Assembly: GCF_016907475.1 (NCBI RefSeq)
Contig: NZ_JAFBCA010000001.1
Location: forward strand, 2,418,001-2,482,000
Direction: 5' to 3'
DNA length: 64,000 bases
Source of the DNA: Nocardioides cavernae
Lineage (GTDB): Bacteria; Actinomycetota; Actinomycetes; Propionibacteriales; Nocardioidaceae
Below, piece by piece: positions 24,509-32,919 of the stretch. A program made the translations under genes and the position numbers. Below the pieces are notes generated by a model that ran no database searches, was not told where the DNA came from, and saw only the letters and a list, made by a program, of their open reading frames with translations. Numbering within the stretch: the first letter of the stretch is position 1; the number at the start of each line of letters is the position of its first letter.

Positions 24509-25514
24509 ACGGGACGGTCACGACGGCGAGCACGCGGTTCCCGGCATCGGTGCCGGCGAGCTCCACCCGCCACTGGTCGTCGCCCTCCGACTCCCCGCAG
24601 GGGACGGGCTGGGCGTCCGGCTCGGCGCACGCGAGCGACAGCACCTCCTGAGACCGCACGACCCGGACGTCGCGCGCCTGCGTCGCGGTGACGTCGAGCG
24701 ACGTCGTGGTGGCGAGGCCGCGGCCGTCGGCGGACGAGCTGAGCTCGACCGCACCTGACATCAGGTAGCGCACCTGGATCCGGGTCGCGTCCGCGAAGGC
24801 GTACGTCGCCCCGCTCGGCCCGACCGTCGCGGGACCGGACGCCGCACGACCGTCGGCGGTCACCTCCACGCCGGTCGCCGAGACCTCCGCACCGTCGAGC
24901 TCCGGCAGGGTGAGGCTCAGCTCGTCGATCGGCTCCTCCGCGTGGATCCAGTGGGTGACCTCCAGGTCGCCACCGGGCAGCACCTCGGTCACGGCGCGCG
25001 ACTCCGCGGCGATCGGCCACCCGTCGATCGGCAACGACGCGGCTGGGGTGCGTGACTGCTGACCGGGTCCGACGACCTGCCACGCCACGAGCCCGCCCGC
25101 GACCACGCCCACCAGCGCGGCTGCCACGAGAGCGATCGTCCTGCGGGACTGGCGCCCGGAACGAGGGCCCGGCCCCGTTGGTGGAGGGCCCGGTCGGGCC
25201 GTCGGCTCGGCGGGGGGGTCGGTGGGTGGCGCGGCTGGTGCGACGACCGCGTCCTGCTCGGCCGGACTCGTCGCCCGGGGCTCTCGGACCTCCGGGGATC
25301 GCGCGGCGAGGGGAGTCGGGGCAGCGGCCGCCGCGTCAGGTGTCGGGTCGCGCGGCGGGGCGACCGGCGCGGCAACGGACGGGCCCGCCGGAGGAGACCG
25401 ACGGGCGCGAGGGGGAGCGGGACGTGGTCGGATCGCCTCCTGCGCCGGGGCACGGCGGGGGGCCGGGGGGAGGACGTTGGGGAGCCGCTTCTGGTACGGC
25501 TTCTTCGGACTCAC
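24504..25514 (-). CDS. Pro-rich, membrane-anchored surface protein of the sortase operon
   Basis: A 336-residue protein. Residues 1-125 are Pro/Ala/Arg-rich and probably disordered in the cytoplasm. One membrane helix follows (TIALVAAALVGVVAGGLVAW, about 127-146). The last 190 residues are a beta-rich outer domain (ITHWIHAEEPIDELSLTLPE-like strands) with a Cys pair near the C-terminus (LACAEPDAQPVPCGE). No LPxTG signal is present. The GTG start overlaps the sortase stop by 4 bp. I do not recognise the outer domain. Confidence 0.7.
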   Translation of the reverse strand: MSPKKPYQKRLPNVLPPAPRRAPAQEAIRPRPAPPRARRSPPAGPSVAAPVAPPRDPTPDAAAAAPTPLAARSPEVREPRATSPAEQDAVVAPAAPPTDPPAEPTARPGPPPTGPGPRSGRQSRRTIALVAAALVGVVAGGLVAWQVVGPGQQSRTPAASLPIDGWPIAAESRAVTEVLPGGDLEVTHWIHAEEPIDELSLTLPELDGAEVSATGVEVTADGRAASGPATVGPSGATYAFADATRIQVRYLMSGAVELSSSADGRGLATTTSLDVTATQARDVRVVRSQEVLSLACAEPDAQPVPCGESEGDDQWRVELAGTDAGNRVLAVVTVPS

Positions 25515-26161
25515 GCCGCCTCCGGTGGGCCGAGGGGCCGAGCCGTGACCACGGCCAGGTTCTGGTAGCCACCGCGGGAGGCGTCGTAGGGCGGGGCGCA
25601 GGTGACGAGAGTGAGCCGCAGGTCGCCCGCAGCGTCGTAGATCCAGGCGTCGTCGACGAGGCTGCCCTGTGGCACCAGCCGGCGCGACCGCACCTCGAAG
25701 TCCTGGCGCAGGCCGTGCGCCTCGAGGCGGACCCGCGCACCCTCACGGACGGTGAGGAGCTCGGCGAACGGGCCCAGGCCCTCGGAGTCGGAGTCGACGT
25801 GGGCGGCGACGAGGATCGACCCGAACGGGTCACCGATGCGCGAGCCGCCGCGCCACCACCCCGCGACGTCCACGTCGTCGGGCACGTCCAGCACGCCGGT
25901 GCCGGTGGTGCCGGCCCCGGACACGGGTACGACGCGCCCGCTCGGCAGCGTCGCCCGGACCGGCCGCCGCGGCGCCACGACCGACTCGGCGCGCCGGGCC
26001 GGGAGCACCGGCTCGGCGGAAGACGAGGAGGGAGTGGAGGACGGCGACTGAGAGAGGCGAGTCCCGGAGTCGTCAGGTCGGGCGGCACCGGTGCTGCCGA
26101 CACAGCCGGTGGCCGCGACGAGGCAGGCGGAGATCATGAGCGCGGGCGTGCGGAGGCTCAT
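25511..26161 (-). CDS. Class F sortase
   Basis: A 216-residue sortase. The N-terminus looks like a lipoprotein or signal-anchor (ACLVAATGC, Cys20), followed by a Ser-rich spacer. The catalytic domain (about 70-210) has VVPVSGAG, the catalytic His in AAHVDS (His121), Cys188 in LTLVTCAPPYD and a nearby Arg196. Class F sortases are actinobacterial transpeptidases whose substrates are mostly unknown. It overlaps its neighbours by 4 bp on both sides, so the flanking DUF4397 and Pro-rich proteins are the natural candidate partners. Confidence 0.88.
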   Translation of the reverse strand: MSLRTPALMISACLVAATGCVGSTGAARPDDSGTRLSQSPSSTPSSSSAEPVLPARRAESVVAPRRPVRATLPSGRVVPVSGAGTTGTGVLDVPDDVDVAGWWRGGSRIGDPFGSILVAAHVDSDSEGLGPFAELLTVREGARVRLEAHGLRQDFEVRSRRLVPQGSLVDDAWIYDAAGDLRLTLVTCAPPYDASRGGYQNLAVVTARPLGPPEAA

Positions 26162-27024
26162 CCGGACGGTGGGACGAGGGACCGCTGCCTCCGCAGATGC
26201 ACGCGGCAGGCTCCCGCCGTGAGGAGGACCGCCAGGCCGAGCGCGCCGAGGGGCAGCAGGGTGCGGTCGTCGGCCGGCGTCGAGCCGGTGAAGGTGGTCA
26301 CCCGGCCCTCGACCAGCCCCGCCGACCCGGTCTCGATGCGCGAGGGGCGGACGCTCCCGTCGGCTGCCAGGTCCACGGTGTGGGCGATGACGTTCATCGA
26401 GTTGTCGCGCGGGTTGCCGTAGGCGTAGATCATCGAGAGGGTGCGTGCCTTCAGGGCCACGTCGAGCGGGCCGAGGATGGGGTCGGCGCCCTCGGCGCCC
26501 GACGGCAGCAGCGCCACGCTGATCGAGCCCTCCGGGACGTCGGCATCGGCGAACTCGCCGTTGGCGATGTTGGTGAACACCGTCTGGCCGTCGACCTCGA
26601 CGTCGGCGGGGGCGACGGTCGCCGTGTGGGCGAGCAGGACGCGGGCCTTGCCGGGACCGATCGGTCCAGCCGGTGCGACGTAGGAGTGGACGACCGGGTC
26701 ACCCCCGACGTCCGCCGGGAGGTGCAGCACGACGTCGCTGGTGTCGCCGGCCCCGACGTCGAGGGTCGACTCCACCTTGACGCCCTTGCCGCGGAACGAG
26801 ATCTCGTGGCTGCCGGGCTCGAGCTCGAAGGGTCCGAGCACCTCTCCGACGCCGGCTCCGCCGGCGACCCGGCGACCGTCGACGGTCACGTCGACGGTCG
26901 CCCCGGGGACGGCCTGCACGACGTTGACGCGGGCCGTCGGCGGCGCCGGGACGTCAGCCTCGGCCGGTGCTCCGGCGACGAGTGGCAGGCACGCGGCCGC
27001 CAGAACTGCTGAGAGTCGACGCAT
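26158..27024 (-). CDS. Secreted DUF4397 protein with C-terminal membrane anchor
   Basis: About 288 residues. A signal peptide (LSAVLAAACLPLVAGAPAEA) precedes two DUF4397 repeats (about 30-120 and 130-225: ARVNVVQAVPGATVDVTVDG and ARVLLAHTATVAPADVEVDG). The end has a spacer, a hydrophobic helix (LLPLGALGLAVLLTAGAC) and a basic tail, the layout of a cell-wall sorting signal but without LPxTG. The ATG at 27024 is used; a GTG at 27033 is also possible. It is the first gene of the sortase operon and a probable surface-displayed protein. Confidence 0.82.
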   Translation of the reverse strand: MRRLSAVLAAACLPLVAGAPAEADVPAPPTARVNVVQAVPGATVDVTVDGRRVAGGAGVGEVLGPFELEPGSHEISFRGKGVKVESTLDVGAGDTSDVVLHLPADVGGDPVVHSYVAPAGPIGPGKARVLLAHTATVAPADVEVDGQTVFTNIANGEFADADVPEGSISVALLPSGAEGADPILGPLDVALKARTLSMIYAYGNPRDNSMNVIAHTVDLAADGSVRPSRIETGSAGLVEGRVTTFTGSTPADDRTLLPLGALGLAVLLTAGACRVHLRRQRSLVPPSG

Positions 27025-27200
27025 TCCGACCACACCCCCATGGCCCCACTACGACGTCGTCCCGAACGGAACGCCGGCCCTCACCTGAACACCCCGGGGT
27101 CAGCCGCCTCAACCCCGATATGGGGTACGTCCGTCCGCACCGACACGCCTAGGGTTGAGCCGTGGAGACCGGGGTGACGCGCAGGGCGGAAGGCAGCGGC

Positions 27201-28094
27201 ATGGACGTCGACAGGACCGTCGAGGGTTACCTCACCCGCGTCGGGTTGGGCTCAGTCCCGCAGCCGACGATCGAGGACCTGCGCGTGCTGCACCGGGCCC
27301 ACGTCGCGCACATCCCCTACGACAACCTGTCCATCATGCTGGGCCGGCCCGACTCGATCGACCCGGCCGCATGTGCCGCTCGTGCCGCCACCGGCGGCAG
27401 GGTGGGTTACTGCTTCCAGCAGAACGGCGCCCTCGGCTGGCTGCTCGAAGGGCTCGGGTTCGCCCTCAGCCGGCGGCACGGCCACGTCTGGGCTCGTCCT
27501 GAGGACGAGCTCGGCACCGTGCTCAACCACCTCGTTCTCGTCGTCTCCGGGCTGCCCACCGGTGACAACCCCGGCGGGCACTGGTGGGCTGACGCCGGCC
27601 TCGGTGAGGGGTTCTCCGAGCCCTTGCCGCTGGTCCGGGGCGACCACGTCGTCGACGGCTGGTCGTTCGGGATCGGGGCCGGCTACGGCGCCCAGGCGGC
27701 AGGGCGCCCGACGGGGCCCGCGGCCTGGACCTACCGACACCTGCCCGGTGGGGTGCTGCGAGGGATGGTGGTCACCTCCCGCGACCACGCCGAGGACGCT
27801 ATCGGGACCGCGCACGCGACCCTGAGCGGCGGCTCGGAGTCGCCGTTCCGGCGCGTGGTCGTCGCCCAGCGCATCGACGGACCGCAGCAGCGCACGGTCC
27901 GCGGCCTGGTGCACCACGTGATGACACCGACGTCGAAGGACCAGCACGACCTGACGTCGTACGACGACTGGCGCGGCGCGCTGATCGACGACCTGCTGGT
28001 GTCGGTCGACGACGTCACCGACGACGAGTGGCCGGCGCTGTGGGCACGGACGCAGGCCTCCCACCGGGCCTGGGACGAGGCGGGGCGGCCATGA
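27201..28094 (+). CDS. Arylamine N-acetyltransferase
   Basis: A 297-residue NAT-family enzyme. The catalytic Cys71 lies in GYCFQQN, with PYDNLSIMLG upstream, a His-bearing GHVWARPEDE to HLVLVV segment and an Asp in WWADAGLGEG, making the Cys-His-Asp triad. It transfers acetyl from acetyl-CoA to arylamines or related acceptors in the cytoplasm. The ATG at 27201, after GGAAGG, is preferred over a GTG at 27162. The next gene overlaps by ATGA. Confidence 0.9.
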   Translation: MDVDRTVEGYLTRVGLGSVPQPTIEDLRVLHRAHVAHIPYDNLSIMLGRPDSIDPAACAARAATGGRVGYCFQQNGALGWLLEGLGFALSRRHGHVWARPEDELGTVLNHLVLVVSGLPTGDNPGGHWWADAGLGEGFSEPLPLVRGDHVVDGWSFGIGAGYGAQAAGRPTGPAAWTYRHLPGGVLRGMVVTSRDHAEDAIGTAHATLSGGSESPFRRVVVAQRIDGPQQRTVRGLVHHVMTPTSKDQHDLTSYDDWRGALIDDLLVSVDDVTDDEWPALWARTQASHRAWDEAGRP

Positions 28095-28549
28095 GCGACC
28101 GCGGGACGAGGACCTGGCGTCGCGCGACGACGGAGGACGCCGTCGCGCTGCGCGACCTGGAGCGCATCGCGAGCCTGACCGGGCTGGCGCACGTGTTCGG
28201 CGAGCTGCCCTACCCAGACGACGACGTGCTGGCGCGTTGGGCGCTGCTCCTCGACGACCCGGAGGTGACGGTCGAGGTGGTCGAGGACGATCGAGGGATG
28301 GTCGTCCTTGCCGCCCACGACGGTGCCACGCTGCGGCACCTGGCGGTCCGTCCCGACTACTGGAGCGCCGGGCTGGGGCGCGAGGGTTTCCTCCGGGCCG
28401 AGGCCGCCGGGGCGCGACGGCTGTGGGTGCTGGAGGCGAACGGACGGGCGCGCGGGCTCTACGAGTCGCTGGGCTGGACCCCGACCGGGGTCACCCAGGA
28501 ATGCCCCTGGGCGCCGTACCCGACCGAGATGGAGTACGCCGCTCCCTAG
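28091..28549 (+). CDS. GNAT-family N-acetyltransferase
   Basis: A 152-residue GNAT protein. It shows LRHLAVRPDYWSAGLGREGF (acetyl-CoA binding motif A, here GxGxxG-like as SAGLGREG) and the C-terminal NGRARGLYESLGWTPTG motif. The start overlaps the NAT stop (ATGA), so the two acetyltransferases form an operon. The acceptor substrate cannot be told. Confidence 0.85.
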   Translation: MSDRGTRTWRRATTEDAVALRDLERIASLTGLAHVFGELPYPDDDVLARWALLLDDPEVTVEVVEDDRGMVVLAAHDGATLRHLAVRPDYWSAGLGREGFLRAEAAGARRLWVLEANGRARGLYESLGWTPTGVTQECPWAPYPTEMEYAAP

Positions 28550-28558
28550 GATCGGGGC

Positions 28559-29458
28559 ATGCCGGACGCCGACCCGCTGCTGGAGATCGCCGACGACCTC
28601 TACGCCCTGCCCCTCGCGGACTTCACGCCTGCCCGCGACGCGCTGGTCAAGGAGCACAAGACGGACAAGGCCCTCGCGGCCTCGATCAAGGGGCTGCGCA
28701 AGGCTTCGGCCGCGGCGTGGGTGGTCAACCTGCTGGTGCGTCGCGACCCAGACCAGGTGGACCAGGTGCTGGCCGTGGGGGAGGCCCTGCGGGAGGCGCA
28801 GGAGAACCTCGACGCCACCCAGCTGCGGGAGTTCACCAAGCAGCGACGACAGCTGACCGCGACGGTGACCACTGCCGCGCGCCGGATGGCGCGCGAGGAG
28901 GGGGTCCGGACGACCGAGTCCGTCGCCGAGCAGGTGGAGGCGACCCTCACCGCCGCGATGCTGGAGCCGGACGCCGCGCGTGCCGTCCGCAGCGGGCTGC
29001 TGGTGACGTCGTTGTCCGCGACCGGGCTCGGAGACCTCGACCTCAGCGGTGCCGTGGCGCTGCCCGAGGCGCTCGGCTTCAGCGCGAAGGCCCGACCTGC
29101 CCCGGCCCCCGACCCGACGCAGCGGCCCCAGCTCCACGTCGTACCCGATCCCGACGCCGACGTGAAGGCCCGGGCGGCTGCCGACGAGCGCCTCGCCGAC
29201 GCACGTGCCCTGCTCAAGGAGCACGAGAAGGAGCACCGGGCCGCGCGTAGGGCGGTGGAGAAGCTGCAGGCGCGGACCCTGCAGGTCCAGTCCGAGATCG
29301 ACGAGCTCCGCAGCCAGATCGCGGCCCTCGAGGACACGCTGGAAGAGGTCGACGACGAGCTCGCCGAGGCCGAGGCCGCGCAGGCCGAGGTCGAGGAGGC
29401 CGTCGACGAGGCGCGGTCGGAGGTCGACGCCGCTCGCGAGGCTCGCGATCGGCTCTGA
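28559..29458 (+). CDS. Coiled-coil protein of unknown function
   Basis: A 299-residue protein. The N-terminal 150 residues are helical (LEIADDLYALPLADFTPARD, then LRKASAAAWVVNLLVRR). A Pro-rich linker (about 180-200) leads to a long C-terminal coiled coil (about 205-299) rich in Glu, Ala and Arg. There is no signal peptide and no membrane segment. Actinobacterial genomes carry similar proteins without known function. It follows the GNAT gene by 9 bp and may be in the same transcript. Confidence 0.75.
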   Translation: MPDADPLLEIADDLYALPLADFTPARDALVKEHKTDKALAASIKGLRKASAAAWVVNLLVRRDPDQVDQVLAVGEALREAQENLDATQLREFTKQRRQLTATVTTAARRMAREEGVRTTESVAEQVEATLTAAMLEPDAARAVRSGLLVTSLSATGLGDLDLSGAVALPEALGFSAKARPAPAPDPTQRPQLHVVPDPDADVKARAAADERLADARALLKEHEKEHRAARRAVEKLQARTLQVQSEIDELRSQIAALEDTLEEVDDELAEAEAAQAEVEEAVDEARSEVDAAREARDRL

Positions 29459-29562
29459 CTCCGCTCGAAAACGACGATGTCACGACCGGCCCCGTCATTC
29501 CGGTGCGGCCGGCCGGTGCCATGCCCCAGACTTGCGGCTGCAATCAGGGGAGGGAGTCCGGG

Positions 29563-30351
29563 GTGAAGCTGTTGGTCGCTTCGGCCAGGATCCTGGGCTC
29601 CTGTATTGGGGCACTCCTCGTTCCACTCACCGTGATCTGGCTGGTCGAGATCGGTGTGGCGGGGGCCTGGAAGTGGCTTCCCGGCTGTGCAGTCCTGATC
29701 GCCGGCCTCGCCGGGTGCTCGGCCGCTGCTCTCTGGTGGCCTCGTGCGCTCATGCGCGCAACCGCTGTTGTTGCCGCGCTCGTCTGGGGGACGGTGGCTC
29801 TCAGCGCTGCGTACTGGCCGGCGGTCACGACCCGCGCAGAAGTCCGGGAGGCCTTCGATCGTGTCGGGTACGACGGGGGCATTGTGGATCCCACGATCTG
29901 GGAGCTCGGTGGGTCCTGGTGTGCCTTCGGTTCTCGAAGCCTGCTCGGCTGTCCGCGGCTGTCGGCGGACTACCTGGTCAACGAGGGCGAGAGCGAGGAC
30001 GTGATCCGCGCCCTTGAGGAGGCTGGCTTCGAGTTGGTCAAGGGAGCTCGGCCGCGACCGGTTGAGAGTTTTGACCATCCCGGGTCGGGATCGATGGGCG
30101 TCGGCTCGAGGTACTGGTTCAAGGATGACGGAATGCGGGTCGAGGTCACTGTCATCGACGACCAGGACATGGCTGTGCCCATGCAGGGCATGAACGACCT
30201 CACGGCCTACGTCCCGACGAGCACGGAGCGGGTCAGTCTGGAGTTCAGCGACGCGGCGAACCCCCATCAGTTGCTCGACAACATTGCAGAGCTCGGCTTC
30301 TGGTCACCCGACGCCTCGCTCGAGGACGTGCAGCCGCCACCCGGTTGGTGA
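29563..30351 (+). CDS. Unrecognised membrane protein
   Basis: A 262-residue protein with three hydrophobic segments in the first 90 residues (ILGSCIGALLVPLTVIWLV, LPGCAVLIAGLAGCSAAALWW, ATAVVAALVWGTVALSAAYW) and a 170-residue domain after them, likely outside the cell, with Cys residues in GGSWCAFGSRSLLGCPRL. The GTG at 29563 follows a very strong AGGGGAGGGAG ribosome site; the frame continues to 29503 without support. It looks less GC-rich than its neighbours. I do not recognise the family. Confidence 0.65.
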   Translation: MKLLVASARILGSCIGALLVPLTVIWLVEIGVAGAWKWLPGCAVLIAGLAGCSAAALWWPRALMRATAVVAALVWGTVALSAAYWPAVTTRAEVREAFDRVGYDGGIVDPTIWELGGSWCAFGSRSLLGCPRLSADYLVNEGESEDVIRALEEAGFELVKGARPRPVESFDHPGSGSMGVGSRYWFKDDGMRVEVTVIDDQDMAVPMQGMNDLTAYVPTSTERVSLEFSDAANPHQLLDNIAELGFWSPDASLEDVQPPPGW

Positions 30352-30370
30352 GACAGGCCCCCGACGGGCT

Positions 30371-31840
30371 CTAGTCCGCCCAGCCCTTCGACCGCTCCAC
30401 CGCGTCGGTCCAGCGGGCGTACGACGCGTCGAGCGCCGCACGGTCGCCACCGGGCTCGAAGCGCCGGTCGAGCGCCCACGTGTCCCGCAGGTCGTCGGTC
30501 GACCCCCACACGCCCGTGCCCAGCCCGGCGAGGAACGCGGCGCCCAGCGCCGTCGTCTCGACGATCTCCGGGCGCTCCACCGCGCGACCGACCTGGTCGG
30601 CCTGGAGCTGGCAGAGGAAGTCGTTCTCCGCCGCCCCGCCGTCCACGCGGAGCGTGGTGAGCTCGGGCAGCGTCTCGAGCACGTCACGGACCTCGAAGGC
30701 GATCCCCTCGAGCGTCGCCCGCACGAGGTGGGCACGGGTGGTGCCGCGGGTGATGCCGAGGATGGTGCCGCGGGCGTGAGGGTCCCAGTGGGGCGCGCCG
30801 AGCCCCGTCAGCGCGGGGACGAACACCACCCCGTCGGTGTCGTCGACGGTCGCAGCGATCGCCGCCGTCTCCGCGGCGTTGCCGACGATCTGCAGCCCGT
30901 CGCGCAGCCACTGGACCGCCGCCCCGGTCACGAAGATGGCGCCCTCGAGGGCGTAGGTGAGCTCGCCGTCGGGTGAGCGCCAGGCCGCGGTCGACAGCAG
31001 GCCGGCGTCGCTGCGCACCACCCGGGTGCCGGTGTTGGTGAGGATGAACGAGCCCGTGCCGTAGGTGCACTTGGACTCGCCCTCCTCGAAGCACGTCTGC
31101 CCGAAGAGCGCGGACTGCTGGTCGCCGGCGACGCCTGCGATCGGGAGCGAGAGCCCGAGGAAGACCGCGGGGTCGGTCGGCGCGATCTCGCCCCAGTTGG
31201 GGACCAGGTCGGGGAGGGCGTCACGGGGCACGCCGAAGAGCTCGCACAGCTCGTCGGACCACTCACCCGACACGAGGTCGAGCAGCAGGGTGCGGCAGGC
31301 GTTGGACACGTCGGTGACGTGCCAGGTGCCGCGCGTCATCCGGGCGATGAGGTAGGAGTCGACCGTGCCGACGGCGTACCGTCCCGACTCCACCAGCGCC
31401 CACGTGTGCGGCTCGTTCTCGGCCAGCCACATCAGCTTGGTGCCGGAGAAGTAGGGGTCGAGGCGCAGGCCGGTGAGCTCGGCGACGCGGTCCTCGTGGC
31501 CGTCGGCGCGCAGCCGGTCGCAGATGTCGGCGGTACGACGGTCCTGCCACACGATGGCGCGGCGGGGCGAGCCGAGCGTCTCGCGGTCCCACAGGACGAC
31601 GGTCTCGCGCTGGTTGGTGATGCCGACCGCGGTGAGCTCGGACTGGTCGACCTTGGTCAGCACCTCGCGCGTCGCCTCCAGGGTGGCCTGCCAGATCTCC
31701 TCGGCGGAGTGCTCGACCCAGCCGGGCTGCGGGAAGTGCTGCCGGAACTCCTGGTAGCCCTTCGCCTGGATGCGGCCGTCGGGGGTGACGACGACGGCTG
31801 TCACGCCGGTGGTGCCGGCGTCGATCGCCAGGATGCTCAT
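30371..31840 (-). CDS. glpK: Glycerol kinase
   Basis: A 489-residue FGGY kinase. It has the N-terminal phosphate motif LAIDAGTTGVTAVVV, the ITNQRETVVLWDRETG-like region, the substrate loop PYFSGTKLMWL, GDQQSALFGQ and the C-terminal DGGAAENDFLCQLQAD. It makes glycerol 3-phosphate from glycerol and ATP in the cytoplasm. No glpF or glpD is next to it. The ATG at 31840 overlaps the stop of a 27-codon ORF (ATGA), which in turn overlaps the stop of the DUF1028 gene, so translation of glpK may depend on ribosomes passing through both. Confidence 0.95.
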   Translation of the reverse strand: MSILAIDAGTTGVTAVVVTPDGRIQAKGYQEFRQHFPQPGWVEHSAEEIWQATLEATREVLTKVDQSELTAVGITNQRETVVLWDRETLGSPRRAIVWQDRRTADICDRLRADGHEDRVAELTGLRLDPYFSGTKLMWLAENEPHTWALVESGRYAVGTVDSYLIARMTRGTWHVTDVSNACRTLLLDLVSGEWSDELCELFGVPRDALPDLVPNWGEIAPTDPAVFLGLSLPIAGVAGDQQSALFGQTCFEEGESKCTYGTGSFILTNTGTRVVRSDAGLLSTAAWRSPDGELTYALEGAIFVTGAAVQWLRDGLQIVGNAAETAAIAATVDDTDGVVFVPALTGLGAPHWDPHARGTILGITRGTTRAHLVRATLEGIAFEVRDVLETLPELTTLRVDGGAAENDFLCQLQADQVGRAVERPEIVETTALGAAFLAGLGTGVWGSTDDLRDTWALDRRFEPGGDRAALDASYARWTDAVERSKGWAD

Positions 31841-31920
31841 GCCCGTACTCGCTTCGCTCCGTGCGCGCACGAGGCACGACCAGCACTGCGCTGAATGATT
31901 CGCTCGCTCCGCTCGCTCAT
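31837..31920 (-). CDS. 27-codon bridging ORF with SERSERI-type repeat
   Basis: A small ORF that begins inside the DUF1028 stop (ATGA at 31920-31917) and ends inside the glpK start (ATGA at 31840-31837). It starts MSERSERIIQ and ends CAHGAKRVRA. The DNA repeats the unit GAGCGAGCG twice and has GGAGCGAAGCGAG near its end. From memory, short ORFs with SERSERI and AHGAKR recur between genes in several actinobacterial genomes; this was not checked. It may be a mobile-repeat-derived translational linker or a leader peptide. Whether the peptide itself has a role is unknown. Confidence 0.6.
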   Translation of the reverse strand: MSERSERIIQRSAGRASCAHGAKRVRA

Positions 31921-32756
31921 GCGTCCTCGCCTCGGATGATCTCGAGGATGCGCCGGTCGATCCACGCCGGCCGAGCACCGGAGTCGACCCGCATCTCGTA
32001 GTTCTCCGAGCCGACCCACATGTGGAAGCTGTCCTTGCCCTCGGCCTTGGCCAGCGACTCCAGCTCGATCATCAGCGCGTCGTCGACCGGCACCTGCTCC
32101 TCGGGGGTCGACGCCGTCAGGTAGAGCTCGTTGAGGTCGACCAACCGGGCGAGCTCCGTGACCGGGTCGGCGTGGTCGTCGACGCGCAGGTCGACGGCCA
32201 CGTCGTCGTGCCCGCCGTAGCCGGCCCCGTCGCGTACGACGAGCAGTGCCGCCGACTGGCGGCCGCGGCTGTCACCTCCCGCGTCGTCGCCGGCGGCCAG
32301 CGCCGCGAGCAGGCGTCGCTCGACGGGCTGGTCCTCGGCCGCGATCCACGCGCGCTCCATTGCCTCGACCACCTCGGGTCCGGTGAGGATGTTGCCCTGG
32401 ATCGCGTAGCCGCCACGCTCGCCGCTGCGCCCGGTCGCCCCGCCGGCCCAGGCGAAGCACTCGGAGCCGGTCCACGTCGCGGCGTTGCCGTCGGAGTCGA
32501 CGACGCCCACCTGTCGGTGCTCGCGGCCCTCGTCCTCCTCGACCAGCCGGTCGAGGGCGACCTGCGCGGTCGCGCCGTCGTCGAGGTGCGCCAGGCCGAG
32601 GTACTTGAAGGCGAGGTTGGCGTCCGCCTGCGTGGCGATGGCGCCGACCCCGGCCGCCGCTGCCGGCACGGCGGACCCGACGGCCAGGAACTTGGAGGCC
32701 ACGGCGACGCCCCACGACTCGCCGTCGTCGGACCGGGCCACGATCGAGAAGGTCAT
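31917..32756 (-). CDS. DUF1028 protein (Ntn-hydrolase fold)
   Basis: A 279-residue DUF1028 protein: TFSIVARSDDGESWGVAVASKFLAVGS at the start, VGAIATQADANLAFKYLGLAHLDDG, then GGYAIQGNILTGPEVVEAM, all typical. The first 220 residues are the DUF1028 domain, related to N-terminal nucleophile hydrolases; the last 60 are a short extension. The start at 32756 is chosen for the conserved Met-Thr-Phe beginning; an ATG at 32768 is possible. It is the first gene of a unit leading into glpK. Confidence 0.85.
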   Translation of the reverse strand: MTFSIVARSDDGESWGVAVASKFLAVGSAVPAAAAGVGAIATQADANLAFKYLGLAHLDDGATAQVALDRLVEEDEGREHRQVGVVDSDGNAATWTGSECFAWAGGATGRSGERGGYAIQGNILTGPEVVEAMERAWIAAEDQPVERRLLAALAAGDDAGGDSRGRQSAALLVVRDGAGYGGHDDVAVDLRVDDHADPVTELARLVDLNELYLTASTPEEQVPVDDALMIELESLAKAEGKDSFHMWVGSENYEMRVDSGARPAWIDRRILEIIRGEDA

Positions 32757-32919
32757 GTGCCGAAACATAGCGGGCGCGAGGAACGAGGGCCCGCTGCGTG
32801 GGAGGTAGGTCGAGTGGCCCCACGACCGAGCCTGCGAGGTCGTGACGGGACGTACCGAGACCCACCTCGTCGAGGGTCGGGGGCACGTGATCGTCCGACC
32901 CCGGTGCGAGGATGCGCCT

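Noticed and set aside
29485..29517. ACCGGCC and GGCCGGT as a terminator before the orphan membrane gene
   Set aside because: A 7-bp stem with a 19-nt loop is expected by chance in such GC-rich DNA.
31837..32019. A 60-residue ORF ending with the SERSERI segment
   Set aside because: Its first 33 codons are the shadow of the DUF1028 gene in another frame; only the last 27 codons, starting at the ATGA overlap, are worth listing.
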